DNA from: Sanderia malayensis
Lineage: Eukaryota > Cnidaria > Scyphozoa > Semaeostomeae > Pelagiidae
Direction: 5' to 3'
DNA length: 64,000 nt
NCBI GenBank assembly: GCA_013076295.1
Contig: RQOL01000024.1
Span: 310,001-374,000, forward strand
In this document: positions 35,901-47,600 of the stretch, piece after piece
How the letters are laid out: each line of letters starts with the position of its first letter
Numbering within the stretch: the first letter of the stretch is position 1
Position numbers and translations under genes: made by a program
The notes under the pieces: generated by a model
What the model was told of the DNA's origin: nothing
Database searches by the model: none
What the model saw: the letters and a program-made list of their open reading frames with translations, nothing else

Positions 35901-38900
35901 ATGAACTAATCTTTGCTTCCCTTCAAGCTTTCTTAAAGGGAAGCAAAGAATATTCATCACTTCATCACTGTACCAAATACTAAAAGTATGAAATTATATA
36001 AAAGTGGAAGGAAGTTCAGTATTGCATTATATACCTGGTCGATTAGTGCATTGGCAGCAACAGGGTTGGAAAACTCCAGCATGTCAAAAATCGTATGACG
36101 ACAATCTTGCGATCTCTGCAATAAATTGACGAAAAGTCAAGGTGAACTTGGGCATGACATGGCATGGCAAGAGCATATCGAAGCAATCAAAGCAGAGTCA
36201 TATACAAGGAGAAAAGAGGAGAAAGTTGAAGCTCAGGTGAAGCAAAGTAGAGTACAGTGGAAATGCAAGAGCAATAGATCAATGTGCAGCAGGATGGGCT
36301 GAGGGAACCGCTGCGAAGGAAATGACCTGCTTCATTCTACTATCTGCGGTGTCTGTATGAGTAGAGCAGCGTGTAGCGAAATCAAGTTGTGTGGAGTAAA
36401 GTGTTATGATACGGGTTATTTTTACGTGATAAAATAATTGACTCACATGGCTTGACACGTCATTAAATTTGATCCTGTGAATAAAATAAAAAAAATTATT
36501 GTCGAAAAAGACTAGGGCCAAGCGGTCGTCATGGTACCTCACCCAAGACCCGAACAGGGAGGCCCGTCTTGAACAACAAATGCAAGCCAGAAAAATTGGA
36601 AGAAAAATAGTTGAAAAAACTGTTATCAGCAAGACATTTATCATTCGCTTACGAAAGAATGGAAATTAGCCTGGACAAGAGTAAGAAGTTTAACAAGGGT
36701 CGCACAAAGGGATTGTCAATGATACTAATGGTGAATCTATGGACAAATCTCTATTCTTGAAGTAGCAATGAAGAGAAGGGGTTAAGAGCCAGCCTGGAGA
36801 GGTAAAAAAATGCAGCATATTGAAGGGATATTGGTAGTGGAGGGGTATCATCAAAGCAGTAAGAAGCTAAAAGCTATAGCTTACACAATAATAACAAGGG
36901 TCATTATAAAAGGCCAAAACAGGAAATCTTTAAAAGAATAAGCAGGCGTGAGCACAGTAACAATCTTAAAATGGCTCTTTTCAGTGAATTAAGACAGCGA
37001 ATCTACAAAATGACCATCTTCAAAGTAGGAAAGAGGTAACTATAGTACAACACAATAAATAGTCTGACATGGATCATAATTAAGCAAATATGGAAAAAGC
37101 TAACCAAGCAAGGATCACAGCAACAAGACTAGCACGGACCATTACAGTGAGAATGAGACAGTACAACATTTCGACAAGACATACCTGGAATCTACTGACA
37201 ATTATCGAAGGCATTGGCGCACCCTTCAGGCATGTCTTCAGGACATTCAGAAGCAGGTCCTTATCGTGAAGGTCATGACAGCAGAATGCAAGAAGTATGG
37301 ACTTTTTCAAGCATGTTTCAATCGCAACATCCCATTTCTGATCTTTCAACTTGATGCATGCGCCTAAAAGAGGACATGTTGATGAATGAATGAAGCAATA
37401 GGCCAATGGTTAATTGCGGAAATGAAAGAGCATTACATCAAAACATTAGAGCTTATGGCAAACTAACGGAAGGGCAATATAGTTAACCACAAGGCCAGAA
37501 CACAAGAATGCAGGCTAACTAGTTAGTTTAAATACGAGCATACATTGTGAGTTAGCAAACAAGCAGACAAGGTAGCTAGTGAGGTCATTTACAACCATAC
37601 AAGCTGGTCAATTATATAGTATAAAAACACACAAAGAGGCTCACTATCTCAGCAACGGGCAAACAAGCGTGATAATTAGTTCAAGTATTCCAAGGTATAG
37701 TTTCAAACCCGTCTGGCTTACCTATAGGTCCGACTGGCTCGCGAGTAAACTTTTTCTGTTTTGCGAGAGCTTTGATCTTTTGCACAGCATCTGGAACCCA
37801 AGAGCCAAAGATCTTCAGCTTGTTCTCCTGGCTTTCCTTGAATACTCGCAGTTGTCTGTTTGCAGCGTTCAGTCGCTGGCTTACGGTAGTTTCCTCCTGC
37901 CTAAAAGGAGGCAACGATATAGAAGAACCGTCACCCCCTGAGTTTGCTTAACTCCGCTATTGATATCAATGCTAAATTACCGATAATCGGGGGGTTGCTG
38001 TATGTCTATGAACTCATGAATCAAACTTATCAACAGAGCATTAAATTTTACCAAATGACTAAATGAATTGAATGGTCTCCGATAAAAGTCTTATGAATGT
38101 CATCCGAGATGGTAAAAGTCACCTGACATGGTCTATAGACCAATGATTTTTAGGTAGAGAGAGCGGAGATTGATATTGGGAATGTTACATATTGAATCTA
38201 AATCTGAGTCTTGAAGAAACAAAAATACATCATAACATCAAAAGTGGTTGACTCGAGGGTGAATATTACTATACAGCAGTTCAAATGACGGGATGCTAAG
38301 TTAGTTGTATACGAAAAGGTTTTTTACGTAATTCCATCCCAAAACTGGGCCCTACCTCATCTGGTATGATTTCTCTTGCGAAGATTTGATTGACATGTCG
38401 AGTTGGTTTCTATGGTGAATGGACGTGCTCAATTGTGATTGGACCATCTGCCGCGCCTGCTCCTTCTCAGCCAACATGTTTTGCATTTTCGTCCTCTCAG
38501 CTTCCAAGTCCCGGACAGCCCTAAACAACAAAGACAAAAAGAACCGGTTCATATCCCCCCGAAAAAATGAGTAAGCACATTGTAATCAATAAGAAATTGT
38601 GCATTACTAGGGGGTAAACTGGAACTGTGCATTACCGGGGGTAAACTGGAATTGTGCATGATGTTGGAGACTGTAGACAGATAAACTGAACTTGAGTTTC
38701 CCGAACAACGACTATCTGAGAATGAAGCTACGCACAACAACCGCCGGATATAAAGTTACATAGAAAATAGTATGCGGGGGTCCCTACTACAATGACAAGG
38801 GAGTAAGCTGGAACTCTGCATTACTAGGGGGTAACTGAAAAAAGCTCTTACTACGAGTATATACGCTCCCATGAGAAGATTCACTGTTTACATAGGAAAA

Positions 38901-41900
38901 CAATGCACAATTATACATCTTCAGGGGGTAAAGTCAGTAACATGACAGGTAGAACTCCACAATCACCATTCGTATCTTTCTGTCGTTCGCAATAACCATA
39001 GCACCATCACCACTGACACACATCCAGTTAGAGAAACGTAAAAGAGGGGAGGGAGAAGAGTTGACTTACTTTTGTTTGCTTTCTTCGATTCTTTCGTACA
39101 GCTGACGTCGCTCTGATTCTGACAAATCAATTTCCTTCTCCTTCTTGCGAATGCTCTCCTAAACACACAAGCAAAAAAATTGTCATACAAATGTTGAAAT
39201 TTTCAATACAAAATTTTCCAATACAGCAAAATCCCGCAAATAAGAACCCTCCAGGTTGCCATTTCTGCTCAAAACAATGGACAAAACAATAACCTATTGT
39301 ATTTAAACAATGGACTATATGCAGTATGGACAGGTTCTTCCTATGCGGGTTTTTACTGTATCATACCATCAATGTGCAATCACGTGATTACCTGTCTGAA
39401 TCTCATATCGGTTCTCATTTTCTTGAACTGGGCAGCAAACTCCGCTTTTCTGTGCGCCAACTCAGTGGCTTCATCGACGAGGCTTCTGATTGTCAACTCC
39501 TTTGCTTCGTGTGTTTTTTCAGCTGCTTCCATGTCGGCCTGTTTCAGGGATGTGAAAATAGCAGTAGCTTAGTTGGGAGTGACTTGGCTGGTTAGTACAG
39601 AAAGATCCCGCAAATTAAGAAAAAGGACTTTCAGGTTGAGCTTCATTGTTAACAAAGATCTCTCACTGTTTTCCTATTGTTCTCGTGAGCCTAAGAGCCA
39701 GGTTAAGCCCCATTGTTAACAAAGATCTCTCATTGTCTTCCTATTGTTTTCGTGAGCCTAAGAGCTTCTTACAAGTAACTTTTTATCCGTGGATCTCATT
39801 CCACAACTCAATTCAAGCACACATAAAGAAAGATGTACAGCATAGAGACAGATTAATTAGATACTATTCCATACTCCCATCTCTATAGCGCACGGTGGAA
39901 TCGATGTCGCGGCACAAAATCTGTGTGGACCGAGGGCCGCAATAGAAGAAGCTTATTCTATATGCAAGATGGTAAATACGCACCCAAGAGTTACCAATTT
40001 TTACTTCGCAGCAGCGGGAAGCTCATGCATACATAGCAGTCAGTGGGTCGCAAGTAATTATGTACAATTACACTTTAAAGATCACAGCTACGTATGTCGT
40101 GGAAATTACGTTGATATGAGTTGAAAGAATTTTACCTTGCATTCTTCGATTTTATTGTCGTATTTCGGAACTCGGCCCTCTTCGCGATGCAAGTTCTTTT
40201 TCGCGCCTTCCAATTCCTGGAAAAAATAAAGCCCAGGCCACTCGGTGTAAAAGAGAGCGGTTGAAATTACGCTACTGCAGTTGTTGTTATTACTGCATTG
40301 TTGTTTGGGAAGACATTATGTTTGCTTACTTCAGCTCGAAGTAACTACAAACATCGGTTCTAAATACGGTTTACCTATCCATTTTTGAATGTGTTTCACT
40401 TATTTTACCCTCAACAATTCGAATTCTCTTAAGCTACTCTTGAATATCAATAGGTTTACAACCCAAAGGAATACGAAATATGTTCGAGTTAACGAGGAGT
40501 TCGTTCGAGCTAAGGAAGGACCAACACAAGACACACATACGACAGGTCAACATGAAATGAAACAGAACAATTTTCTATACATTCAGGCGTTCGACTTATT
40601 GTGGGCTTCCATTGTGAAAATTCTTGCTCTGAATGGCCAGCGACTGTAACTCACTGAAATAGTTGTAAAATACTAGTGATAATATGACAAATTACTTACC
40701 ATGAGGTTATCTCTGACAATCGCCCAGACGAGTTCTTCCTTCAAGTTCTTCACTTTCTCCTTCATCTCTTTCAGTTGGGCCATGTCCTGGTATTTCTCTT
40801 CCAATACCTTCACATGTTGCTCCATCTCGGGCAGAATCTGACACAACACAATAGAAGAAACAATAGCCTATTGTAATTGAACAATAGCCTTAATACAATT
40901 AAAGGCTTCTATTGTATCTGTAGAAACCGTTTGACAAGGTAGCTATAATCTGGAGTTTTGATATGACAGAGGAGGAATCAATCAGATAAAAATTGTCAAG
41001 TCTCGTTAAGTTAAACAGCCATAAATGTGTTTGAGTTAACGAGAGTTCAAGTTATCAAGGCTTAAAACATACGGTAAACTGATGGTAAATCAAATTCAAA
41101 GGAGACAGAAATGTGTAGCTACGAAAAATCAAGGAATTCGACATAAATGAAAGTCGACTAATTGAGGTTCAAATGTACGATAAAAGCTCAAAGAGTTTGA
41201 TGTTCAAGTTAATTGGCATTGAGAGTTGCGTTAGATGGGAGAGGACTAGGACGGGGATAAAAAGGAGGGGGAAAAGAAAGGGAGAGGGGGTAAAATGGAA
41301 AGGTAAGGAATCTTGATGCATTGAGACCCAACTGATTGTGATGTATATTTGGGCACAAGTCAAATCAACAAACCTCTTTTTTTCTGAGCAACGTAATGTT
41401 GATGTTCTCCTTCTTTTCGAAAATCATCTGGTAGTGCATACTCATCTGCTCCAGCTGGGTAGCTTTCAAGAAGAAACTGCAAAATCAACAACATAGATGT
41501 GAAAAATGAAATGTGCATGACAACAAATTTCCATGAAAAAATAGAAATATGAACAGAGGTTACAACAAGGACATTTAACTACAATAGGGAAATGTTAAAC
41601 CAACAATAGTGTTACCCTAATGTTGAACAATAGTGATAAATGATCAGGGGCATTGGGGCAGGCATAACCCATCCTGTGAAAGCAACATCGCTGGATTTTT
41701 GGAAATTTTGGGGATTTTCCCACTTTTTTAAACATTTTTCACTGTTTGGCCCACTTTTCAGAACTTTTTCGTGTTTCGCCAACCCTTAAATTCAGGTCCC
41801 ACGACGCCCCTGGAAATGATGAAACAACAGTGAAAAATGATATAAAAACTTTAAATTACCTTGTATTTGTCACTGGGATCAGAAGAATTTAAAAAGCACC

Positions 41901-43896
41901 GACTTGTGTCTTGGTTGAGAAGTGACACAGGGTTATCAATCTGGGTTAAATTAAAAATCACGGGATTAATTGAAACAATTCAATTTTTCATTTATTTCAA
42001 ACAAGTGTAGTTAATAGTTTATAGAAACTTAAAAGACAAGATACTACAATGGAAATTACTATAAATAACTGGTTTTGATTATATTAATAAATAACTTTGA
42101 TACCTGAATATTAAATTGGTCGAGGATGGTCAACAGATCTTCTTTTTTGTTAGAAATTACTTTACCTGGAAATAAAGACAAATTCGGATATAAAAAAATG
42201 TCAACCCTGCAGATCCAAAAGCTAGCTTGGTCCCCAAAACACTCCTTTTGATTTGGAATATTTGATTTGATGTTGTCAAGAGCATAAGACAAAGTGCATC
42301 CAATCCAAGCATGCTTATACAACCAGGCATTCTGGTTGTATAAGCATGCTCTGCATTAACTGCTTAGAGTGTGAAACGAATTAGCAGGTATGATAAGTAG
42401 TGCTTTTAACGAAGAAAAAACCGAGAAGCTGGAAAATAAATACCAGAAAAGAATGAGGAGCAAAAACATACCATCGTGAGATTTTATTTTATAAGAACTG
42501 GCACCATCACGATTGAGTTTTCTTTCAACGAAAATGCTTTCGCCATATTGCTTTGGCATGTATGCATCAGTTCCCCTGTTTCTCAACTTGACAATAATTG
42601 CTGCAGAGCTGAGAGAAAGAGATTTTAAAGCCTGTTAATACAAAACTGTGATTATTAATACGACATCGAGAAGCTACTCCCAAAGAGCAATTATTCTTAT
42701 ACAATTATACAATACCTGCATTCTTCTTTGATAAATCCTTTCAGTGAGTTTCCCCTATTTGTGATTGCAGCCTTTCCACCAAGCCCAACAATCAAACCAG
42801 TCATGATTGCAGACTTTCCACCTTAAATTTATAAAGAAAATTGCGCTATGAGAAACCTTAGTTTGACAAAAATTTCCTCATTGACATAACAAAGAATTGG
42901 ACTTAACAAACTTAACAACTAGTCAACTTATAAAGGTAGGGATCAAAACTCCATTGCACCAACTACATTTGCTGAGTACTTATATATTTGCTTGCAAAAA
43001 GGTAATTAGAGTAATTCTCAACTTACTCCCATTTCTGCCAATGATGAAATTAACATTTGATCCAAAGTTTACTTCAAGGTACTTGTGGCACATGAAATTT
43101 TGCAAAATGACCTTCTCAATGATCCCCACTTCAGCCTCTGTCTGTGAAAGCAAAATAAAAACATATTTTGACATCCATTAAATGATTGCAACTGAAAGCA
43201 CTTTGCATGGTTGAGCTTGAGCCAGTAGAATAAAGTATGGGGCATAGCATGGCATGGCAGGGGGAGATAAATTGAATAATAGATAGAGCAGACAATAAAT
43301 AGAACAATAGAGTATGTATATATCTATGTATGTATTAATTATTTTAAGTGAATTACAGGGTTAAGCTAGAGCTTGTTTACAACCTGGTACATTGAAAATA
43401 AAAATAAAAATAAAACTAAAAAATGAAAATAAAATTACTTAATTAATGTCTTACTGCTACTTGCCTTACTTTGAGTTGATGAGTTGAGTCAACAGAAAAT
43501 ACAAAAGAAACAGCAGAAATAAACGGACAAAACAATAGAAAAACATCTGAAGGGTTCTTGAACTGGACGTCGGACTCGAAGAGGGGGGAAGGGCAGGGCA
43601 TTAGGTGTGAATGAAGGGTGGGAGTTATAGGTAAGTAGTTAATTTCAATCAACTTAGCATTCACCAAAATGCAATACCTGGATTGTAAAATCTGGATTCT
43701 GCGAGCAATTTTCAAAATCAACTTCCATTTCTTCCTCATTTTCACTTTTCTCCTCAGACAACACGTGTTCCTCCGCTCCATTAGTATTTTTAGGCCCACT
43801 ATTATCATCATTGCTTCTTCTTGCTCTCTTTGAAGTTTTGCTCTTGGGGTTGTGTTCTTCATTTTCATCAATGCTTTGTGATCTTCTTTTTGCCAT
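29953..43896 (-). CDS. SMC6: SMC6, subunit of the SMC5/6 complex
   Basis: Thirty exons on the minus strand: 43678-43896, 43027-43141, 42716-42821, 42472-42608, 42104-42165, 41860-41940, 41374-41476, 40700-40837, 40136-40216, 39392-39538, 39070-39158, 38356-38520, 37722-37900, 37185-37363, 36447-36474, 36035-36115, 35344-35430, 34903-35012, 34599-34692, 34165-34230, 33686-33742, 33523-33573, 32272-32390, 32014-32150, 31599-31714, 31077-31176, 30653-30811, 30366-30518, 30178-30274, 29953-30052. Walker A GRNGSGKSA is split between exons 2 and 3; PVGPIG and ACIKLKD mark the hinge; the ABC signature is [10 protein letters not shown] and Walker [12 protein letters not shown]. The family loops and compacts DNA in repair with SMC5. 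Exons 7 and 15 are one base too long; 23, 24 and 29 one too short; each lies in a homopolymer run. Corrected, the product is about 1118 residues (human 1091). The TAG after PFQPVAGRE matches the usual C-terminus. Confidence 0.95.
31326..31563. repeat. G-rich minisatellite (GGGGGTTATTCGAGGGA) in an SMC6 intron
   Basis: About thirteen units of 15-18 bases, each with a run of four to six Gs on the plus strand, arranged head to tail. It begins in a member of the GGGGGCTTATT repeat family, which seems to have expanded in place. On the transcribed RNA strand the runs are C-rich, so any quadruplex would form on the non-transcript strand. Confidence 0.9.
32438..32510. repeat. GTGCAGTGATGA short tandem units
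   Basis: Four spaced copies of TGTGCAGTGATGAA-like sequence in the SMC6 intron, with a further copy at about 33125-33139. They may mark the ends of an inserted 0.7 kb segment. Confidence 0.5.
35609..35693. mobile_element. 85-bp compact MITE in an SMC6 intron
   Basis: TACCGTAAAAGC at the left and GCCTTTACGGT at the right are inverted, enclosing GACCCCC and AATCCCCC tracts. It is a compact member of the C/G-tract repeat family. Confidence 0.6.
38590..38835. repeat. Interrupted minisatellite (GGGGGTAAACTGGAACTGTG)
   Basis: Four copies of an approximately 28-base unit (CTAGGGGGTAAACTGGAA then CTGTGCATTA), two adjacent and two about 170 bases further on. They lie in the SMC6 intron between exons 11 and 12. 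Confidence 0.65.
39645..39768. repeat. Tandem duplication of about 65 bases in an SMC6 intron
   Basis: Two adjacent copies of CATTGTTAACAAAGATCTCT through CGTGAGCCTAAGAGC, with a few differences. A local duplication without coding content. Confidence 0.8.
42308..42350. repeat. Perfect 19-bp hairpin in SMC6 intron 4
   Basis: AGCATGCTTATACAACCAG, a 5-base loop GCATT, then the exact reverse complement. It is too short for a normal microRNA precursor; a fold-back insertion or a template-switch event is likelier. Confidence 0.85.
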
Positions 43897-44664
43897 AATT
43901 GTTCAATAGTGTTGATATCATTTATTGGTGAATACGTATTGTTGACTATTGTAAGTGACAATTTCTCTGAATTGGCGGCAAGTGGGAAATAATGCTCGCG
44001 TGTAGAAATCAAGCGGGAAAATGACGACCGGGCCGCCTTTTTTTGCAACAGCAACAACAACAGCACAATTTAAAGAAGAGCATGGATTGATAGTATAATA
44101 AATATTAAAAAAAAATAATAATAAGAATAGTAATTAATAATAATAATAATAATATATTAGTGACGTAGTAAGCCTTGCACTTTGCAAAGCAAATGTGCTC
44201 AGAACAATTCGTTCTGAAGTGGCTTTGTGTAATACGCTAATACCGCTAACAGCAACAACAGCAATTGACCTTTTGCTTTCAACAAGGAGTCACTTTTGCT
44301 ATAATATACATAATATAACATATAATAATATAACATACATGCAAATTATTGTAATTAATCAGACAGAGTAAGTCAGAGTTTTATTCAAATAATTGTCCAA
44401 ATACAACACCATTTCCCTTACTCCTTTCTTTGGGCTCCGTGCTTCTAGCACGTAGAACCTAAAACCTTTATTTGGGTTTTATTTTAAGAAGAAATTTTCC
44501 TAAAGCTTCAAGTGCCAAATGCTTAGGGCTTGATAAGAACAGTTTAATGGTTCTGTGAATGGAAGAACAGAAAGGTTTTGTGAATCCTAAGCGAAAGAAT
44601 TTTTTAAAAATATGTAGAATGCTAATTGTAATTAACGAAATCTCAAAGCATTGGGGGAAGGAAA
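43897..44664. other. Divergent promoter region between SMC6 and the KDZ gene
   Basis: SMC6 (minus) and the transposase (plus) start 768 bases apart, head to head, so this interval should hold both promoters. It contains AT-rich simple repeats (AATAATAAT at about 44105-44157). No TATA box or terminal inverted repeat is convincing by eye. Confidence 0.45.
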
Positions 44665-47600
44665 ATGCTCAAACGCACCGGTTTGAACCAAACCAGAAAA
44701 ACACAGCAAATTAAACCAAAGGTTTTAGTATCACGAATGTGGTTTGCTAGAGAAGGTAGCACAAAAAACCCCCATTTCCAAGATGACCACGTTGATATGG
44801 AATCTGAGCAAATGATATTCGAGGAGGACGACCAAACAGATTTAATTTCCAATGAAAGTTGGGAACCGGTACCAGGTGGGAGCGGAAGTGAAGGCCAAAA
44901 CGTTGACACGCCGGAAAAGGATGTCTGTAATACTGAGTCCACGGTCGTAAGTAGCAGGATTCTTGCTTGGTTTTTTATTGGTAATAAAAATGTTGTATGG
45001 GAAGGTCTGATTTTACTTCCACAATATTTTTCAGCCCCCTAAAGATTTGTGAAACAATAGTGTGAAAATTCAAGTAATGAAATGTATTGGGCAAGACACT
45101 TTCAAAGAAAAAAAGCTTCATTTCCGATTTCGATTATTAGTTCATCAAAGAATTATGAATCCCCTAAAAATTAATGGTGTGTACTACATGCCCTTAATTT
45201 TTAGGGGGTCTGTACTGGGTACACAGCAGAAGAACGTGACAGAATGTTTGAAATGTGCTGCTAATTTGAAGTCTTTAATCATTTTACAGGGTGTATTTGA
45301 AATTGCTGATCTCCCAATCTACATGTACGAACTGTCCCAATCGAAGGGTGTGAGTCCATGCAAAGAAGATTTAACTATTTTTTGTGTAAATGACTTTGAC
45401 AGCAAGAACAAGAGAATAAAGGTATTTTTATAACAGCATTAAAATAATCCTTGTATGAATACGATTACTGGCTTGCCTGCATGCACTCTTTTTGCACACT
45501 TTACAAGAACACTGAGCCTCGATATGCCTAAAAAATAAGAACACAGTTATCTGGTTCTCATAAAAGATTGCAATGACAGACAAAAATGATGGACATATGT
45601 AATGTCTGGTACGTTGAAAAATGCAACGTCCTGCAATGATTAAAATATAGCTATCTTCTGTCGATCTTGGAGATTGCGACTCACAACATCTGTAGGGCAA
45701 ATAGATTAATCTATTATCATTACATTTATCTTCTCTCCTACTCTCCATTTACTTAGGGCTGTGGAATAAAAAAATGCAAATCATTTGAAACTGGGGTATG
45801 CGTTGATATTCTGTGGATATTATAAATAAATTATGTAATTTTTTCCACAGAAAAACTCGTTTGTATTTGTATATAGAAGACCCCTGAAGTTTGCAAATGA
45901 CGATGTCAGCTGGGTTTATGGATGCACGTGTAATCGAAACGAATTAATGTCTTTAAAATCGTATGCTCAGGAATTAGATCTAACATTTGCAGGTATAAAT
46001 TATTGTCTTTTTGTAAGAAATAATTCAGTAAAATTTGCAAAAAAATTTAATTCAGCCTGTGCTGGTTCCTTGTGATAAACCACATGTCGCAAGATATGGT
46101 ATGTATGTAATGCGACGTTGCATAAACATGTTTTCCTTGTATAAATCTGCTCTCCTCAATGTTGAGCTTTTCGCTCTTTTACACTAGATTTTAAAGACAT
46201 ACGTGGAACATGCATACACGCAAAAGCTGTGGATGAATTTCTTGCAAACTTTTGCACTGAAAACAACATTCCTCTTCATCAATATAACACGGCTGAATTC
46301 ACGGATGGTAAACGTTTGACGATAATAAAACTGACATGTAAACATATCGCATAAGCATATATCGCAATAAAAATATTGCAAAAATCTATACTCTATACTA
46401 AATTATACTATATGGCAGGATTTGTGCACAAAATTGAAAGTGAATACTTATAAACTAGATATTCAGATTTTTCATACACAGAGTTTAATAAAAAGTTTTT
46501 TCTCAATTTGAACAACAGACTATTATATTTATCTTTAGATCAATTAAAGGAAAGTATCCCTGTGCCGGTGTACCCTGTATCTTCAAGTGATAGCTCTGTT
46601 GCAGTTTGGTCAGAATCCAACCAGATGGGTCTTGTCACTTCCCGATACAACGAATTATATTGCTTGACTTGCCCACAACCACGGCGTTGCAGCCATTGCA
46701 AAATCCTGCAAGAGCATTTTGCTAGCGAAACAGAGGGTCTTCCCAAAGAAGCAACAGATCTACAAGATGCAATTAATTGTAGCAACGATCCCCCAGAAGC
46801 CAGGAGGGTTCATTCTGTTTCAAAAAACAGAATTGCATATTCTCCGACTGTTGTTAGGCATGCCGGCTATTCTGAGGAGTTCTTGCTGTTCGAACATGCC
46901 AATGAATCTGGAATTGTAACATTGAGCCCAACCATTGTCGATAATTGCGACTGTGGATGCACTTGGTTGGAAAGAAACTTGTCCGATGGAAATATTCAAC
47001 GTTATATACCGATATTTATGCAAAGCGGATTGCTACGAGCTAACGGTAATTAATAAACAAATTCCAATAACGATCAAGTTCACATATCATTAATAGCAAT
47101 AACAATTATCATCTTGATCATCAATGTGACATCATAGAGGCAATGTTTTCCCAAAACTTAATATTACTCAAAATCATTTCAATTGATAAAATATATCAAA
47201 GTTCCGTTTTCAGCTCTGTTATTAGTGGATCTTCCGGTTATCAATTTGGTATAAAATGTTTTTCTCTGTTTCTGTAGTACTGCATTACGAGTGTTCGAGC
47301 TCACAGTGTTCAAGTCGTTTGTTATACGATGGGAATGAGGATGGACTTCTTAACATGGGATCTTACTTTGTAACTCATCGTCTAATGAGAGATTTTCGTA
47401 ATCATTTTCTCAATAATGGGTAAGATATGCAAGATATGCATTTTCGTGTATTGCAGTATGTTGTATGTTGTATGTTGTAGCACTTGCATCAAAGACAAGA
47501 ACGTCTCCCTTCCCCCGGCAACGCAACATATTCTGTAAAAAGCTTTTACACCGGTTCTTAGAGCCAAAAAAACAAGACGATCCAAAACAACATAAAAAGC

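Noticed and set aside
39270..43960. Apparent enrichment of AACAATAG/AACAATGG (SOX-like) motifs in SMC6 introns
   Set aside because: A rough expectation for this AT-rich composition already predicts many copies of such a 7-8-mer, and spacing is irregular.
45032..45260. Possible additional 5' exon of the KDZ gene
   Set aside because: The first exon (ending 44946, phase 0) joins 45290 in phase without it. The candidate has stops in frame and no good donor.
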